Positions 1 to 12,496 of a stretch of 61,768 nucleotides of DNA are shown one piece after another (positions within the stretch are counted from its first letter, which is position 1; each line of letters begins with the position of its first letter). The stretch is from a virus. The position numbers and the translations under genes are program-made. The stretch lies in the IMG/VR virus record IMGVR_UViG_3300035665_000033, positions 1 through 61,768 of that record; one strand, written 5' to 3'. The notes under the pieces are model-generated. The model did no database searches. It was not told where the DNA came from and saw only the letters and a program-made list of their open reading frames with translations.

Positions 1-256
1 TATTTAAGAATTACCCATTCTTCTTCAAGCCCATCCAGGACGGTACCACCAACCCAAGAATGGAGTTGGCCTTCAGGGAGCCGTCTAAGCGCATCACGAA
101 GACAAACAAGACATCTCGCATGGGGGACGCTCTGAACACCATCGTCAACTGGAAGAATACCACCAACAACGCATATGACGGTGAGAAGCTTCATATGTTG
201 TACTTGGATGAGGCTGGTAAATGGGAGAAGCCATCTGACATACGCGAGGCCTGGAG
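1..256. repeat. Left copy of diverged terminal redundancy
   Basis: These 256 bases align without gaps to 61513-61768. I count 17 mismatches, about 93% identity. All lie in the terminase reading frame and all are synonymous: fifteen are in third codon positions and two are first-position changes between Leu codons. The two ends therefore represent the same genome position sampled from two co-existing variants, or a real second copy. The unit length between the copies is 61,512 bp. Confidence 0.9.
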
Positions 257-1508
257 GATAGAAAAGACATGTCTTATAGTTGGTAAGAAGATCGTTGGGA
301 AGGCTTTAGTTGGTAGTACGGTGAATCCGATGGATAAAGGCGGAAAGGAATATAAGAAGCTGTGGAACGAATCCAGCCCAGACAAGCGCAACGCCAATGG
401 GAGAACCTCCAGTGGCCTATACTCTATATACATCCCCGCCTACGAAGCTCTAGAAGGCTTCTTCGACATTTACGGTAACGCCGTGATTGAGAATCCAGAG
501 AAAGAAATAATGGGTATCGATGGGGATAAGATAACGATGGGGGCTAAGGTGTTTCTCAAGAACGAAAGAGAATCACTTAAGCATGATCCCAGGGAACTCA
601 ACGAGGTTATAAGGCAGTTCTCTTTTACTGAAGACGAGGCATTCAGGGATAGTATCGAAGGAAGCTTGTTCAATATAGGTAAGATCTATCAACAGATAGA
701 CCATAACAATGACATGTTGCCGAACCCAGTTGTGTCTGGCAACTTTATGTGGAAGGAGAAAGACAAGGAGGTTATATTTGCTCCAGACCAACACGGAAGA
801 TTTAGAGTATCGTGGATGCCTCCACCAGAAAGGAGGAATGTAATAAAAGAGGTTAGGGGTAAGAAAGCGCCTCCAAATAGTGAATTCGGATGTGGTGGAG
901 TTGACTCCTATGACATTGACGCTACGGTTGACGGAAGAGGTTCTAAGGGGGCGCTGCATATGTATAACAAGTTCAACATGGACGGTCCCTCTAACATGTT
1001 CGTGGTTGAGTACGCTTCAAGACCAGACTTAGCCAGCATATTCTATGAGGATGTACTGATGTGCGCTTTTTTTTATGGTTATCCTCTGCTCGTTGAGAAC
1101 AATAAATACGGTATAGTTAGATATTTTGAGCAAAGAGGTTATGATGAATACCTTATGGATAGGCCCGAATTTCTGAGGTCGGCCAATTCACATGCCAACG
1201 TAAAAACCAAAGGTGTACCGTCAAATTCCATAGATGTGATTCACTCGCACGCTCAAGCTATAGAGAACTATATACACAACCATGTAGGCATAAATACGGA
1301 TAGCTTTGAGATGGGGAATATGTATTTTAATAAAACACTTGAAGACTGGATTGCGTTTGACATAAACAACAGAACCAAGTTTGACTTGACTATAAGTTCT
1401 GGGTATGCACTTCTAGCGTCTCAAAAAGCAAAGGTTGAAAAAAATAAAGATGCGTTTCTAGATAAAGTGTTTTTTAGGAGATATAAGGTAAAAGAGTGGC
1501 ATAGGTAA
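1..1508 (+). CDS. terL: Terminase large subunit, C-terminal part (5' partial)
   Basis: This is the packaging ATPase-nuclease, cut by the left window edge. The frame is open from base 3 and the first internal ATG, at 60, is not the true start. The matching N-terminus is at 60894-61768, and joining the two gives a protein of about 708 residues. The Walker B segment HMLYLDEA, with the catalytic Glu after the Asp, is encoded near 190-215. An RNase H-like nuclease follows, with acidic motifs in CGGVDSYDIDAT (about 890-925) and LLVENNKYG (about 1085-1112). It cuts and translocates the concatemer into the prohead through the portal encoded next. The family call is strong from motif order and neighbourhood. 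Confidence 0.93.
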   Translation, partial: FKNYPFFFKPIQDGTTNPRMELAFREPSKRITKTNKTSRMGDALNTIVNWKNTTNNAYDGEKLHMLYLDEAGKWEKPSDIREAWRIEKTCLIVGKKIVGKALVGSTVNPMDKGGKEYKKLWNESSPDKRNANGRTSSGLYSIYIPAYEALEGFFDIYGNAVIENPEKEIMGIDGDKITMGAKVFLKNERESLKHDPRELNEVIRQFSFTEDEAFRDSIEGSLFNIGKIYQQIDHNNDMLPNPVVSGNFMWKEKDKEVIFAPDQHGRFRVSWMPPPERRNVIKEVRGKKAPPNSEFGCGGVDSYDIDATVDGRGSKGALHMYNKFNMDGPSNMFVVEYASRPDLASIFYEDVLMCAFFYGYPLLVENNKYGIVRYFEQRGYDEYLMDRPEFLRSANSHANVKTKGVPSNSIDVIHSHAQAIENYIHNHVGINTDSFEMGNMYFNKTLEDWIAFDINNRTKFDLTISSGYALLASQKAKVEKNKDAFLDKVFFRRYKVKEWHR

Positions 1509-1516
1509 TGTTTCAT

Positions 1517-1524
1517 TATATTTG
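1517..1524 (+). promoter_or_regulatory. Bacteroidota-type -7 promoter element for portal
   Basis: TATATTTG followed by C, matching TAnnTTTG, lies just after the terminase stop and 27 bp before the portal ATG. It argues that translation starts at 1552 and not at the in-frame TTG at 1522, which would sit inside the promoter. Confidence 0.7.
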
Positions 1525-1551
1525 CCAAAACATAGTCAAATACGCCTTTTA

Positions 1552-4038
1552 ATGTACAAAAGCGGAAAAAAACAAGGCTCTATACTTTCCTCTGGAAACT
1601 TCCCCAATCCTCTAGCCTCTACTGAAGAGAAGGCTACGATTGCTTATGGGGAAAAGTACGCTAAGGCCATACATAAACAATGGGGTAAGTTTGACGAAAC
1701 CTCATCATTGTACAGGAAGAGATCCTCTGTATTTGAAAGGAACAGAGATTACGCCAACGGAACACAGGATACCACGATATATCGTCAGCTATTAAACACT
1801 TACGATCCGAATAACGGAGACGGAAGCATGATGAACTTGGATTTCACGCCAGTTCCTATACTTCCTAAGTTCGTGAGAATCGTAGTCAACAAGATACTTT
1901 CTCAGTCACCATATCCAAACGTCGAGGCCATTGATCCTTTGTCGTCTTCTGAAAAAGATAAACAAAAGAAGAAGATGGAGATGCTTGTCAATGCCAAGCA
2001 AATGATAAGCCAGATAAAGGAAAAAAGCGGTCAAGTAGTCGGAGCGGATCCAGAGTCTATTCCAGATACTCTTGAGGAGGCTGAGATATTTTTTGGACAA
2101 AACATAAAGACATCCGCTGAAGTTGCTGCACAGATAGCCACTAACTTAACGCTGGAGTGGAGCGATTTTAATGATTCTATATTTAGAAGGGCTGTAAATG
2201 ATATAACAACAGTAGGAATGGCTGTTGTAAAAAGAAACAACGACCCTAACTACGGTATAGTTGCAGAGTATGTAGATCCTTCTAAGTTCATTCACAGCTA
2301 TACAGAGGACCCCAACTTCTATGATATGACGTATGCTGGTCACATAAAGACCATGTCTATACAAGAGCTTAAAAGAATAGCAGGAGATCAATTCACAGAG
2401 GAAGAATACGAGCATATCGCAAGGACAGCTCAGAAGATGTACAATTATGACGCCGCAAGTCTTACTAGGCGTCAATACGACTCTAACTCAAATGGAGTTA
2501 AGCATGGATACGATGAGTACATGGTAGACGTTCTTGACTTTGAGTTCCTGTCAAACGACTCCATATATTTTGAAGAAAAAGAGAACAGACATGGAAATGT
2601 CGGGTTCTATTATAAAGGAGAATCTTACAAGGCACCCAAAAACTCTGTTTTTGAAAGAAACCCTGTTAAGATGGATAATCTTGTTGTGTACGGTGGATCC
2701 ATGGTTATTTGTTGCGAGAAGATATTCTCGTATGGAAAGAAGACCAATATCCCCAAGAACATACACGATATAACAAGAGCTACACTTTCTTATTCGGCTG
2801 TTGCCGTTAATATGAGAGATATGGTTCCGAAATCAATGGTTGATAGCTGCATTGGTTTTGCTGACCAGATACAGTTGTCCCACCTGAAGTTGCAGCAGTC
2901 CATAGCAAAGGCAAAGCCAGATGGAATCATCATCGACATCGAAGGCCTTGAGAACGTTCAGCTTGGCAAAGGGGGCGACTTGCAACCGCTTGAGCTTCAT
3001 GATATATACGAGCAGACTGGCGTCTTCTACTACAGAAGTAAGAACCCAGAGGGAGGTTTCCAGAACCCGCCGATCAGAGAGATAGGAAACACCATAAGAA
3101 ATGTAAACGAGCTTATAGGTATTTACAATCACTACCTCAGGATGATCCGAGATACCACTGGTATCAACGAGGCTATGGACGGTAGCTCTCCGAAGGGAGA
3201 TCAGCTCGTTGGCGTAAGACAGCAGGCCATTAGCGCTGGAAACAATGCTATATACGACATAACGAATTGTTCTCTTGTTTTGTACAAGAAGGTTTGCGCT
3301 GATATAATAAAGAGTATTCAGATAATACCAAATGACTCTGTTATATACAGGGTTTACGAGAATGCTATAGGCGCGGCTAATATGGATGTCATCTCGTCGT
3401 TCTCGGATCTATACATGTTCAACTTCGGTATAACCGTAGTTAAGGACATGGAAGAGGTTGAAAAGCAATACCTTGAGAATAACATACAAATCTCTTTGGC
3501 TCAGAAAGAACTTGATATAGAAGATGCTATAGCTATAAGGCAGCTGAAGGACATAAACCAAGCTGAGAAGTTGCTGATTATAAGAAGAAAGAAGCGTATG
3601 GCTTCTCAGCAACAAATTGCTATGCAGAATTCTCAAATGCAGGCTCAGATTCAACAGCAGTCTGCTGCACAAGCCGCTGAGATAAAGATGCAAGAAGTTC
3701 AGATGCAATCTCAGATAAAAGCGCAGGAGATGCAGCTTGAGGCTCAACTTAAGATACAGGTCGAGCAAGCGCTACATGAGCTTAAGAAAGAGATAGAGCA
3801 GATCAAGGCAGAGGCCTATGCATATACCAAGGATGCCGATAACTCTTTTAAGAAGGAGGTTGAGAACATGAAGGAGGACAGAAAGGATGAAAGAGTTAAG
3901 AAGCAGGCTGTCGAGCAGAGCAAGCTTATATCTCAGAGAGACGGAAAGAGGGGTGAGCTTCAGGAGATACAAGAGCAAGCCGCAGCAGCAGCGCAAGAAA
4001 TATCCACTGGAATAATATCAAGAATACTCGGAAGATGA
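1552..4038 (+). CDS. Portal protein
   Basis: An 828-residue protein directly after the terminase, the usual place for a portal. It would form the dodecameric ring at the capsid vertex through which DNA passes. The middle of the protein looks like podovirus and crAss-like portals, with the KFVRIVVNKI segment near residue 105. The last roughly 170 residues are a Gln-, Glu- and Lys-rich coiled coil with repeated MQ/QIKAQEMQ-type heptads, followed by a basic helix. I chose ATG 1552 because the promoter overlaps the earlier TTG. The stop overlaps the next gene by 4 bp (ATGA). The call rests on position, length and general resemblance; no enzyme-like motif is expected. Confidence 0.85.
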   Translation: MYKSGKKQGSILSSGNFPNPLASTEEKATIAYGEKYAKAIHKQWGKFDETSSLYRKRSSVFERNRDYANGTQDTTIYRQLLNTYDPNNGDGSMMNLDFTPVPILPKFVRIVVNKILSQSPYPNVEAIDPLSSSEKDKQKKKMEMLVNAKQMISQIKEKSGQVVGADPESIPDTLEEAEIFFGQNIKTSAEVAAQIATNLTLEWSDFNDSIFRRAVNDITTVGMAVVKRNNDPNYGIVAEYVDPSKFIHSYTEDPNFYDMTYAGHIKTMSIQELKRIAGDQFTEEEYEHIARTAQKMYNYDAASLTRRQYDSNSNGVKHGYDEYMVDVLDFEFLSNDSIYFEEKENRHGNVGFYYKGESYKAPKNSVFERNPVKMDNLVVYGGSMVICCEKIFSYGKKTNIPKNIHDITRATLSYSAVAVNMRDMVPKSMVDSCIGFADQIQLSHLKLQQSIAKAKPDGIIIDIEGLENVQLGKGGDLQPLELHDIYEQTGVFYYRSKNPEGGFQNPPIREIGNTIRNVNELIGIYNHYLRMIRDTTGINEAMDGSSPKGDQLVGVRQQAISAGNNAIYDITNCSLVLYKKVCADIIKSIQIIPNDSVIYRVYENAIGAANMDVISSFSDLYMFNFGITVVKDMEEVEKQYLENNIQISLAQKELDIEDAIAIRQLKDINQAEKLLIIRRKKRMASQQQIAMQNSQMQAQIQQQSAAQAAEIKMQEVQMQSQIKAQEMQLEAQLKIQVEQALHELKKEIEQIKAEAYAYTKDADNSFKKEVENMKEDRKDERVKKQAVEQSKLISQRDGKRGELQEIQEQAAAAAQEISTGIISRILGR

Positions 4039-4459
4039 GCAACGTAGTAAACTTAGATGTCGCAAAAAGAGTAGACATCATATGCAGGAAGGGCGATACT
4101 TTTAAGCTTGAGATAGATCTTAAGGCAGCTGACGGGACTCTCGTTGCAGCAGGGGCTTACAGCTATCACATGGAGGTTAGAGTAGCCGATTATTCAAATA
4201 CTGGATATGACTCTCCGAACGCTGGATCTGGAGACACAAATGCAGACATAATTCTGTCAACCAAGGATGATGCTAATGGTTCAAAACTTATAACTTATGA
4301 ATCGTTAGAAGGCAAGGTGATTTTTAAAGTAACAAACACAAAAATGAAGCTTGTTCCCGCTGGTTTATATGTATACGACATTGAGGCTATTGCAGCCGCA
4401 AACAGTGAGTCTCAGACTTGGATGTATGGCACATTTAAAGTGAATGAAGATATTACTGT

Positions 4460-4463
<4 letters not shown>
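4035..4463 (+). CDS. Small beta-rich structural protein, possible fibre adaptor
   Basis: A 142-residue protein starting with ATGA overlap to the portal gene and overlapping the following fibre gene by 4 bp. It opens with a segment of the form [18 protein letters not shown] and ends in a [13 protein letters not shown] strand. This layout is typical of small Ig-like or baseplate-upper-protein-like domains that sit before tail-fibre genes. No catalytic residues are seen. An adaptor or head-fibre base is inferred from context only. Confidence 0.6.
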
Positions 4464-6870
<2,407 letters not shown>

Positions 6871-6871
<1 letters not shown>

Positions 6872-8922
6872 TGCCAAAGTTTCCAGGTGCGGTACAGCAC
6901 AACAACCCAGTAGAAGCGATATTAAGCTTGCCTGAAAACCAGGTCAAGGGGCTTGGTGTTTTTGCTGATGTTGCTGCAAGGAACGCCCTGAATGCAAACA
7001 TGAGATCGGAGGGCTTTATAGCCGTTGTGACTGGTCTGGACAAGGTGTATATATATACGGTTGCATCTATATTAAATGCTGACTGGCAAAACGCAGCTAA
7101 CTGGACAGAGATAGGGTCTGGAAGCGGATCTTACACGCTGCCCATAGCAACAGCAAGCGTTCTTGGTGGTATAAGAGTTGGGACGAACTTATCAATAGAC
7201 GCAGGAACTGGAATCCTGTCAGCAACAGACACGAATACTACCTATACGGCTGGTAATGGATTGACACTATCTAACACAGAGTTTAATGTAGGGGGGACAA
7301 CCAATAGAATAACTGTAACTGCTGATACCGTAGATATAGCATCTGCGTATGTTGGTCAGACTTCAATAACGACTCTTGGAACAATAACAACTGGAACGTG
7401 GAATGCCACGTCTATTTCAAACGACTACATAACTAGCGTTGCTGGAACGAAGGTAACTGGCAACATAACTGGAAACGCAGCCAATGTAACTGGAACTGTT
7501 GCTATAGGAAACGGTGGAACTGGAGCGACAACGGCCCCATCTGCAAGGACAAACCTTGGGGCGACTACAGTTGGGTCGAACTTGTTTACGCTTACTAACC
7601 CAAGCGCGATAACATTCCCAAGGATCAACGCAGACAATACAGTAAGTGCGCTTTCTGCTGCTGACTTTAGAACTGCCATTAGCGCTGGAACGGGTAACGG
7701 AACAGTGACATCTGTAGGTATATCTGTGCCAACTGGTCTATCTGTATCAAACACACCTGTAATTGGGTCTGGCACAATAGCTATAGCCCTAACAGCTGGG
7801 TATTCGATACCTACAACAGCGTCTCAAAATAACTGGGATACTGCATTTACAGATAGGTTGAAGTGGGATGGGGGTAGTGTTGGACTGAACACTGCTACAG
7901 CACGCACCTCTCTTGGTCTCGTTATAAATACAGACGTTCAGGCGTATGACGCTGATCTTGCTGCAATAGCTGCACTTACGGGGACAACTGGACTGCTTAG
8001 AAAGACTGCCTCAGACACGTGGTCTCTAGACACTACTGCTTACTTAAGTGGAACAGTACCTATATCAAGCGGTGGAACTGGAGCGACCACTGTAGGTAAC
8101 GCTAGAATAAACTTACTTCCAACGTATTCTGGAAACAATAACAAGGCATTAAGGGTAAACTCTGCGGGATCAGATGTTGAGTGGTCATGCATATCTAAAG
8201 ATATGTTTTGCGTTCCTGGAACATTACCCTCAACAACGTCTCACATAGTTACAAGCGTGTATAGGGATGGGCAGTGGAGAGATATTGAAGTAAATGGACT
8301 GTATAGCCCATCTGGCACTATAACCGTGGCAAACGATAGCGTTGTTGTAAAATCCATAAATTCTATAACACCTACGGCTGGAGCGGTTACAATATATGGA
8401 TCGTCTATACAGAGAACATCCACAAACTCACAAACAATAAGTAGTGGCATAACTTCTCTTGAAGGAAGTGTATCTGCTGTTCAGTTTGACATAACCAACA
8501 TTTATGAAGCTATTTCACCAATAACAAAGGTTGTAAATAAGACTAGGTTTGGTTTTAGTGGCACGTCAGCTGCTCTTGAAACCACAGAGACGTCTGGATC
8601 TTTCTTCAGGGGCAGTACAGGTTATTTCTTTACTCAGGCCAGCCCTGGCGTCACTGAAATAAAAGTCCTCGATGACTCTGCTACTCCAGTTCAGAGAACT
8701 ATATTATACGGTATTGGTAGGGTAAATGGAGCTCAGGTTGGTATACATAACACATCCCCAGCCTATCCTTTTGATATAACTGGAAACACTAGAGTCACAG
8801 GAAACATAATAGTTACTGGAACAGTAGACGGTGTTGATATATCTGAACTAAAGAATACAGTTGACAATATTACTGTTGGAGGAACAGAGGAAATTGAACT
8901 ATTTTCGTACTTTATTTCGTAG
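6871..8922 (+). CDS. Tail fibre protein with phage-fibre repeats
   Basis: A 683-residue protein starting at a TAATG junction. The N-terminus (residues 1-90) resembles phage attachment domains that include a predicted AVQHNNPVEAI strand. The rest is built from short Gly/Thr/Asn repeats with two copies of a GGTGATT-containing motif (about residues 214-225 and 403-412), the signature of many trimeric phage fibres. The C-terminus has a DITGNTRVTGNIIVTGTVDG stalk-like strand and a short helix. It probably forms a trimeric spike or fibre for host binding. Confidence 0.8.
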
Positions 8923-8924
8923 TC

Positions 8925-10604
8925 ATGCCAAATTCATATAAATCAGTAGCATACAATACAACAGGAAGCGGTTCTAATGAGGACGTGTATACCTGTGGCG
9001 TTGTTGCTTCGGTTGTTAAATCTCTGAGCGTATATAACTCTAGCTCCACGACTGCCTACACTATAACCGTAAAGCTTTATAAGGCTTCCAATACGACTAG
9101 CTACGAGATAAACTATCAATCTATTGCGGCGCGTACTTCTTGGTCTGTAATACCTTCTGACGGCGCTATAAACCTACAGACTGGAGACAAGATACAGGTA
9201 GTAACCTCTCAGGCTGGTTTGGTTGTGTCTCTTGCATTCTTGGAGTCTTCTGTCAGCGTAAGCGGAATAAACCTCGCTGCAATATCAGATGTGTCTGACG
9301 TTGCTGCTACGGACAACCAGGTTCTTACTTGGGACTCTGGAACTGGTCTGGCCACATGGGAGACACCAGCTGCCGCTGGGGTTAGCAATGTCACGGGGAC
9401 TGCCCCAATAACTGTAACTGGCACAACTACTAAAAACGTTGCAATATCAGCAGCTACAACTGGTGCCGCTGGATCCATGTCTGCGTTAGATAAGTCTAAG
9501 TTAGACAGCATTTCTACTGGAGCCGAAGTAAATCAAAATGCTTTTTCTAACGTATTGGTTGCTGGATATGCTGCTGATGGGGTAACTTTAGTTTCGGCTC
9601 TTCATGCGGCTGACGCAAAAGAAGATACATATGCTTTCACGTTTGCTGCCCCATTAACATTGGCTGTATCTGAAGACGCTATTTCTTTAGGGACAACGGC
9701 TGAAGTTAACCAGAATGCTTTCAGCAATGTGGCTGTGGCTGGACAAACAACCGTGGCAGCCGACTCAAAAACAGATACGTTAACGCTTGTAGCTGGAACT
9801 GGAATAAGTATAACTACCGATGCGTCTACAGACTCGGTAACCATAACGAACAGTTCAACAGGGGCCAATGCGTTTGGGAACGTAGCTGTATCTGGTCAAA
9901 CTACTGTAGCAGCGGATAGCAATAGCGACACTATTACTTTGGTTGGAACTGGGGGAACGACCATAACTACGGATGCAGTAAATGATACAGTTACGATAGA
10001 CTCTGTGAGTCTAGACAATAATGATGTCACAATAACTTCGTTAAGAACAATAGATCTAAATGATGAGTCTTTAAACATAGTTGATGGCGCAACCGAAGTT
10101 TCTTCATTTGCAAGCGGCGTATTAGTTCTTACTGGTGATGTTAGGCTTAGGTCTTCTACAGCTACGGCTCAGACCTTATCCTTGTTTGAAGGAGGAACTG
10201 GATCAAACTACATAGCTTTAAAAGCTCCAAACTCTCTTGCTGCTAACACGACATACACCCTGCCTTCAGCTGACGGTACAAATGGACAAGTGCTTAGCAC
10301 AAACGGAACTGGAACCCTGTCTTGGGCCACTGCTTCGGGCGGCGGTGGAGGAAGCACGGTATCTGTAGAGGACTCAGAATACACCTTGACGTCTATGGAC
10401 GGGTTTGGGGTATACACCATTGTAAGCTATTACAGAGATGACAATACGCTGTGGAAGAAGTCCACGCTCTCTAGCGGTACTGCTCCATTTTATACCACTC
10501 AGACGGTTCAGTTTTATGCGGCTGACGGAACTACCGTTACGAGCACCAGAACGTATACGTTGACTTACACGAACGGTATAGTAACAAATAGACAGTTAGT
10601 TTAA
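8925..10604 (+). CDS. Tail fibre protein with tandem repeats
   Basis: A 559-residue fibre. It carries three related internal repeats of roughly 45-50 residues, with cores reading NQNAFSNV and AVAGQTTVAADSKTDTLTL, encoded at about 9523-9585, 9699-9850 and 9862-10008. A glycine hinge (GGGGGS) near residue 473 separates the shaft from an 80-residue C-terminal domain, which may be the tip. It shares the ATGCCAAA start context with the fibre genes before and after it. The role as receptor-binding or shaft fibre is inferred from repeat style and position. Confidence 0.78.
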   Translation: MPNSYKSVAYNTTGSGSNEDVYTCGVVASVVKSLSVYNSSSTTAYTITVKLYKASNTTSYEINYQSIAARTSWSVIPSDGAINLQTGDKIQVVTSQAGLVVSLAFLESSVSVSGINLAAISDVSDVAATDNQVLTWDSGTGLATWETPAAAGVSNVTGTAPITVTGTTTKNVAISAATTGAAGSMSALDKSKLDSISTGAEVNQNAFSNVLVAGYAADGVTLVSALHAADAKEDTYAFTFAAPLTLAVSEDAISLGTTAEVNQNAFSNVAVAGQTTVAADSKTDTLTLVAGTGISITTDASTDSVTITNSSTGANAFGNVAVSGQTTVAADSNSDTITLVGTGGTTITTDAVNDTVTIDSVSLDNNDVTITSLRTIDLNDESLNIVDGATEVSSFASGVLVLTGDVRLRSSTATAQTLSLFEGGTGSNYIALKAPNSLAANTTYTLPSADGTNGQVLSTNGTGTLSWATASGGGGGSTVSVEDSEYTLTSMDGFGVYTIVSYYRDDNTLWKKSTLSSGTAPFYTTQTVQFYAADGTTVTSTRTYTLTYTNGIVTNRQLV

Positions 10605-11773
10605 TGCCAAACGCACATAACATAGACCTATATCTTCATGGTCTAAATAAAGCATCTGGGTTTAACCCGCAGCAGATAACTTCTGGAACAACAGTTTTTG
10701 GTGGCTTCCAGACACCTTCGCAATCATATAGCCTTGGCAACATAACCGAAGACGGAAGATTTGGGGTCATACTTGATCCAGCAAATGGATATTCTAAAAT
10801 AAGTGGAGGGGGGTGGATCTCTGCTGGCATAAAAGACGGAAAACTTTATACGCAAACAAGATTTCCAACTGTATATATAAACAACAGTAAGGGCGCTCTT
10901 GTTTGGGGCCAGTACGAAACTGCTACTAACTGGACAGATGTGTCTTGTGGTGACAACCATATTCTAGCAATTAGAGGAGGTCAATTATGGGTCGGGGGAA
11001 ATAACTCGAATGGACAGCTTGGTAGAGGCAACACAACCTCTACGTCTACGCTAGTTCAGATAGGAACTGACACTAATTGGCAGATGGTTGCTGCTGGAAG
11101 ATTATTCTCTTGGGCTATAAAAGGAGGGGCCCTTTATACCTGTGGATCAAACGCGGCATTTGCCACTGGTCAAAATACAACATCAGGAAACCTTCTTTCA
11201 TGGACTCTTGTAAATAATGCAGTGACGTGGACATGGGTTAGCGCTACTTATGACAGAATGATGGCCATAGGAGGAGGTGAAATATATGGTTGTGGAGAGG
11301 GAAATGATAACGTTTTTGGGAACGGAGCATCAACAGACCTTGTCGTGTTGACCAAGGTTACTTCGTCTGGAACCGACTGGCAGAAGGTTTTTTGCACCAA
11401 ACAGTTTTCAAAGGCAATAAAGACAACTAGTGGAGAACACTGGCACGCTGGCAATGGGGGAGCCTTCGGCGGCGGAACAAGAGGAGACGGATCTACCACT
11501 TCTGTTAGTACGTGGACAAGGATTGGAACGGATACTGGATGGACTCATTTCTCCAGGTCTTCTCCTTCTTTATCTTCGTTTACATATTATGTCGCTGGAA
11601 TAAAGAATGGGCAATGTTTTGCAGTTGGCTATCATCCTGCTCCATTTTTCTTCCCTGGCTCAAACGGAAACACAACGACCTTCTTTGCTATAAGAAACGG
11701 AGCTACTTGCACAGCAGTTGACTTTTGTGGAAATAACTCACAAAATCCAGAATTCAGAATATCCACGACATGA
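10604..11773 (+). CDS. RCC1-like beta-propeller tail protein
   Basis: A 389-residue protein with at least five RCC1-type blades. Visible blade motifs include WTDVSCGDNHILAIRGGQLW, WVGGNNSNGQLGRGN, WQMVAAGRLFSWAIKGGALY, WTWVSATYDRMMAIGGGEIY and WQKVFCTKQFSKAIK. Such seven-bladed propellers mediate protein or carbohydrate binding. It sits at the end of the fibre block with 1-bp overlap to the previous fibre gene and 4-bp overlap to the next, so it is a good candidate for the distal receptor-binding protein. No transmembrane segment or enzyme motif is visible. Confidence 0.8.
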   Translation: MPNAHNIDLYLHGLNKASGFNPQQITSGTTVFGGFQTPSQSYSLGNITEDGRFGVILDPANGYSKISGGGWISAGIKDGKLYTQTRFPTVYINNSKGALVWGQYETATNWTDVSCGDNHILAIRGGQLWVGGNNSNGQLGRGNTTSTSTLVQIGTDTNWQMVAAGRLFSWAIKGGALYTCGSNAAFATGQNTTSGNLLSWTLVNNAVTWTWVSATYDRMMAIGGGEIYGCGEGNDNVFGNGASTDLVVLTKVTSSGTDWQKVFCTKQFSKAIKTTSGEHWHAGNGGAFGGGTRGDGSTTSVSTWTRIGTDTGWTHFSRSSPSLSSFTYYVAGIKNGQCFAVGYHPAPFFFPGSNGNTTTFFAIRNGATCTAVDFCGNNSQNPEFRISTT

Positions 11774-12072
11774 AATATTACGTAGAAATACATGGCGAAG
11801 AAGACCTTGCATCTCCATGGGCTGATGACAGGTGCGTATTTATGGCCTGGACGTTTGATCAGTCGAGGATAGAAGACTGCATCAAAATAAATGATTCTTA
11901 CTACGCTACATATGAATCTATGGAGTTGTTAGAAGACAAGGAGTTCAAATACTTATCGTATCAGAATCTCAGAGGTTCTTCTGTGGAAAACACCGTAACA
12001 GCAGTCCTTCCAGCAGGAGAATACGGCGTAAGGGAATCTAGTTTAACTTTGGAGGAAATTAAACAGTCGTGA
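11770..12072 (+). CDS. Hypothetical protein after fibre block
   Basis: A 100-residue acidic protein I do not recognise. It begins MKYYVEIHGEEDL and contains several Trp and Tyr residues and no signal or membrane segment. The start overlaps the RCC1-like gene stop (ATGA) and the stop overlaps the next small gene (GTGA), so it is translated as part of the fibre operon. It could be a fibre chaperone or a minor virion protein, but nothing in the sequence settles this. Confidence 0.6.
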   Translation: MKYYVEIHGEEDLASPWADDRCVFMAWTFDQSRIEDCIKINDSYYATYESMELLEDKEFKYLSYQNLRGSSVENTVTAVLPAGEYGVRESSLTLEEIKQS

Positions 12073-12215
12073 ATAGATATATAATTGAAGAGGCTACATT
12101 GTTGGCCATTTTGAACTACTTGTATCAAAGACCATACTCAGAAGTAAATAACGGTATAGAGGCCTTAAAAAACCTACAGAAGATAGATGAACAACAAGAT
12201 AGCAGCAATACTTAA
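12069..12215 (+). CDS. Hypothetical 48-residue protein with GTG start
   Basis: The GTG at 12069 overlaps the previous TGA and opens a 48-codon frame (VNRYIIEEATLLAILNYLYQ and onward) that ends at TAA 12215, 29 bp inside the next gene. It looks like two short helices. The overlap pattern matches that of its neighbours, which supports translation; function unknown. Confidence 0.5.
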   Translation: MNRYIIEEATLLAILNYLYQRPYSEVNNGIEALKNLQKIDEQQDSSNT

Positions 12216-12474
12216 GAAGAACGGGCTATCTGGCGTTAATAAGCCTAAGGCCACTCCTTCTCACTCCAAGAAGTCTCATGTTGTGTTGGCTAAGGTTGGT
12301 GATAAAACCAAATTGATTAGGTTTGGCCAGCAGGGCGTGTCTGGATCTCCCAAGAAAGAAGGGGAGTCTGAATCGCATAGAAACAGAAGGCAATCCTTTC
12401 AGGCTAGACACGCAAAGAATATAGCAAAAGGAAAAATGAGTGCTGCCTACTGGGCCAATAAAGTGAAGTGGTAA
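12187..12474 (+). CDS. Small basic conserved phage protein
   Basis: A 95-residue, strongly basic protein. The C-terminal half (KLIRFGQQGVSG, SPKKEGES, RHAKNIAKGKMSAAYWANKVKW) matches a widespread small phage protein of unknown role that I recall from marine and aquatic phages. The basic, RNA/DNA-binding-like composition suggests nucleic-acid contact or packaging in the virion. It lies just before the holin-like and scaffold genes. The family resemblance is fairly clear; the function is not known to me. Confidence 0.7.
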   Translation: MNNKIAAILKKNGLSGVNKPKATPSHSKKSHVVLAKVGDKTKLIRFGQQGVSGSPKKEGESESHRNRRQSFQARHAKNIAKGKMSAAYWANKVKW

Positions 12475-12481
12475 ATATCAT

Positions 12482-12489
12482 TATATTTG
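12482..12489 (+). promoter_or_regulatory. Bacteroidota-type -7 promoter element
   Basis: TATATTTG followed by C, 8 bp before the ATG of the small membrane protein. It probably restarts transcription for the scaffold-capsid genes with a very short leader. Confidence 0.65.
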
Positions 12490-12496
12490 CACTCAA

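Noticed and set aside
1522-1551. TTG start for the portal protein
   Set aside because: The TTG lies inside the -7 promoter element; the ATG at 1552 is better placed.
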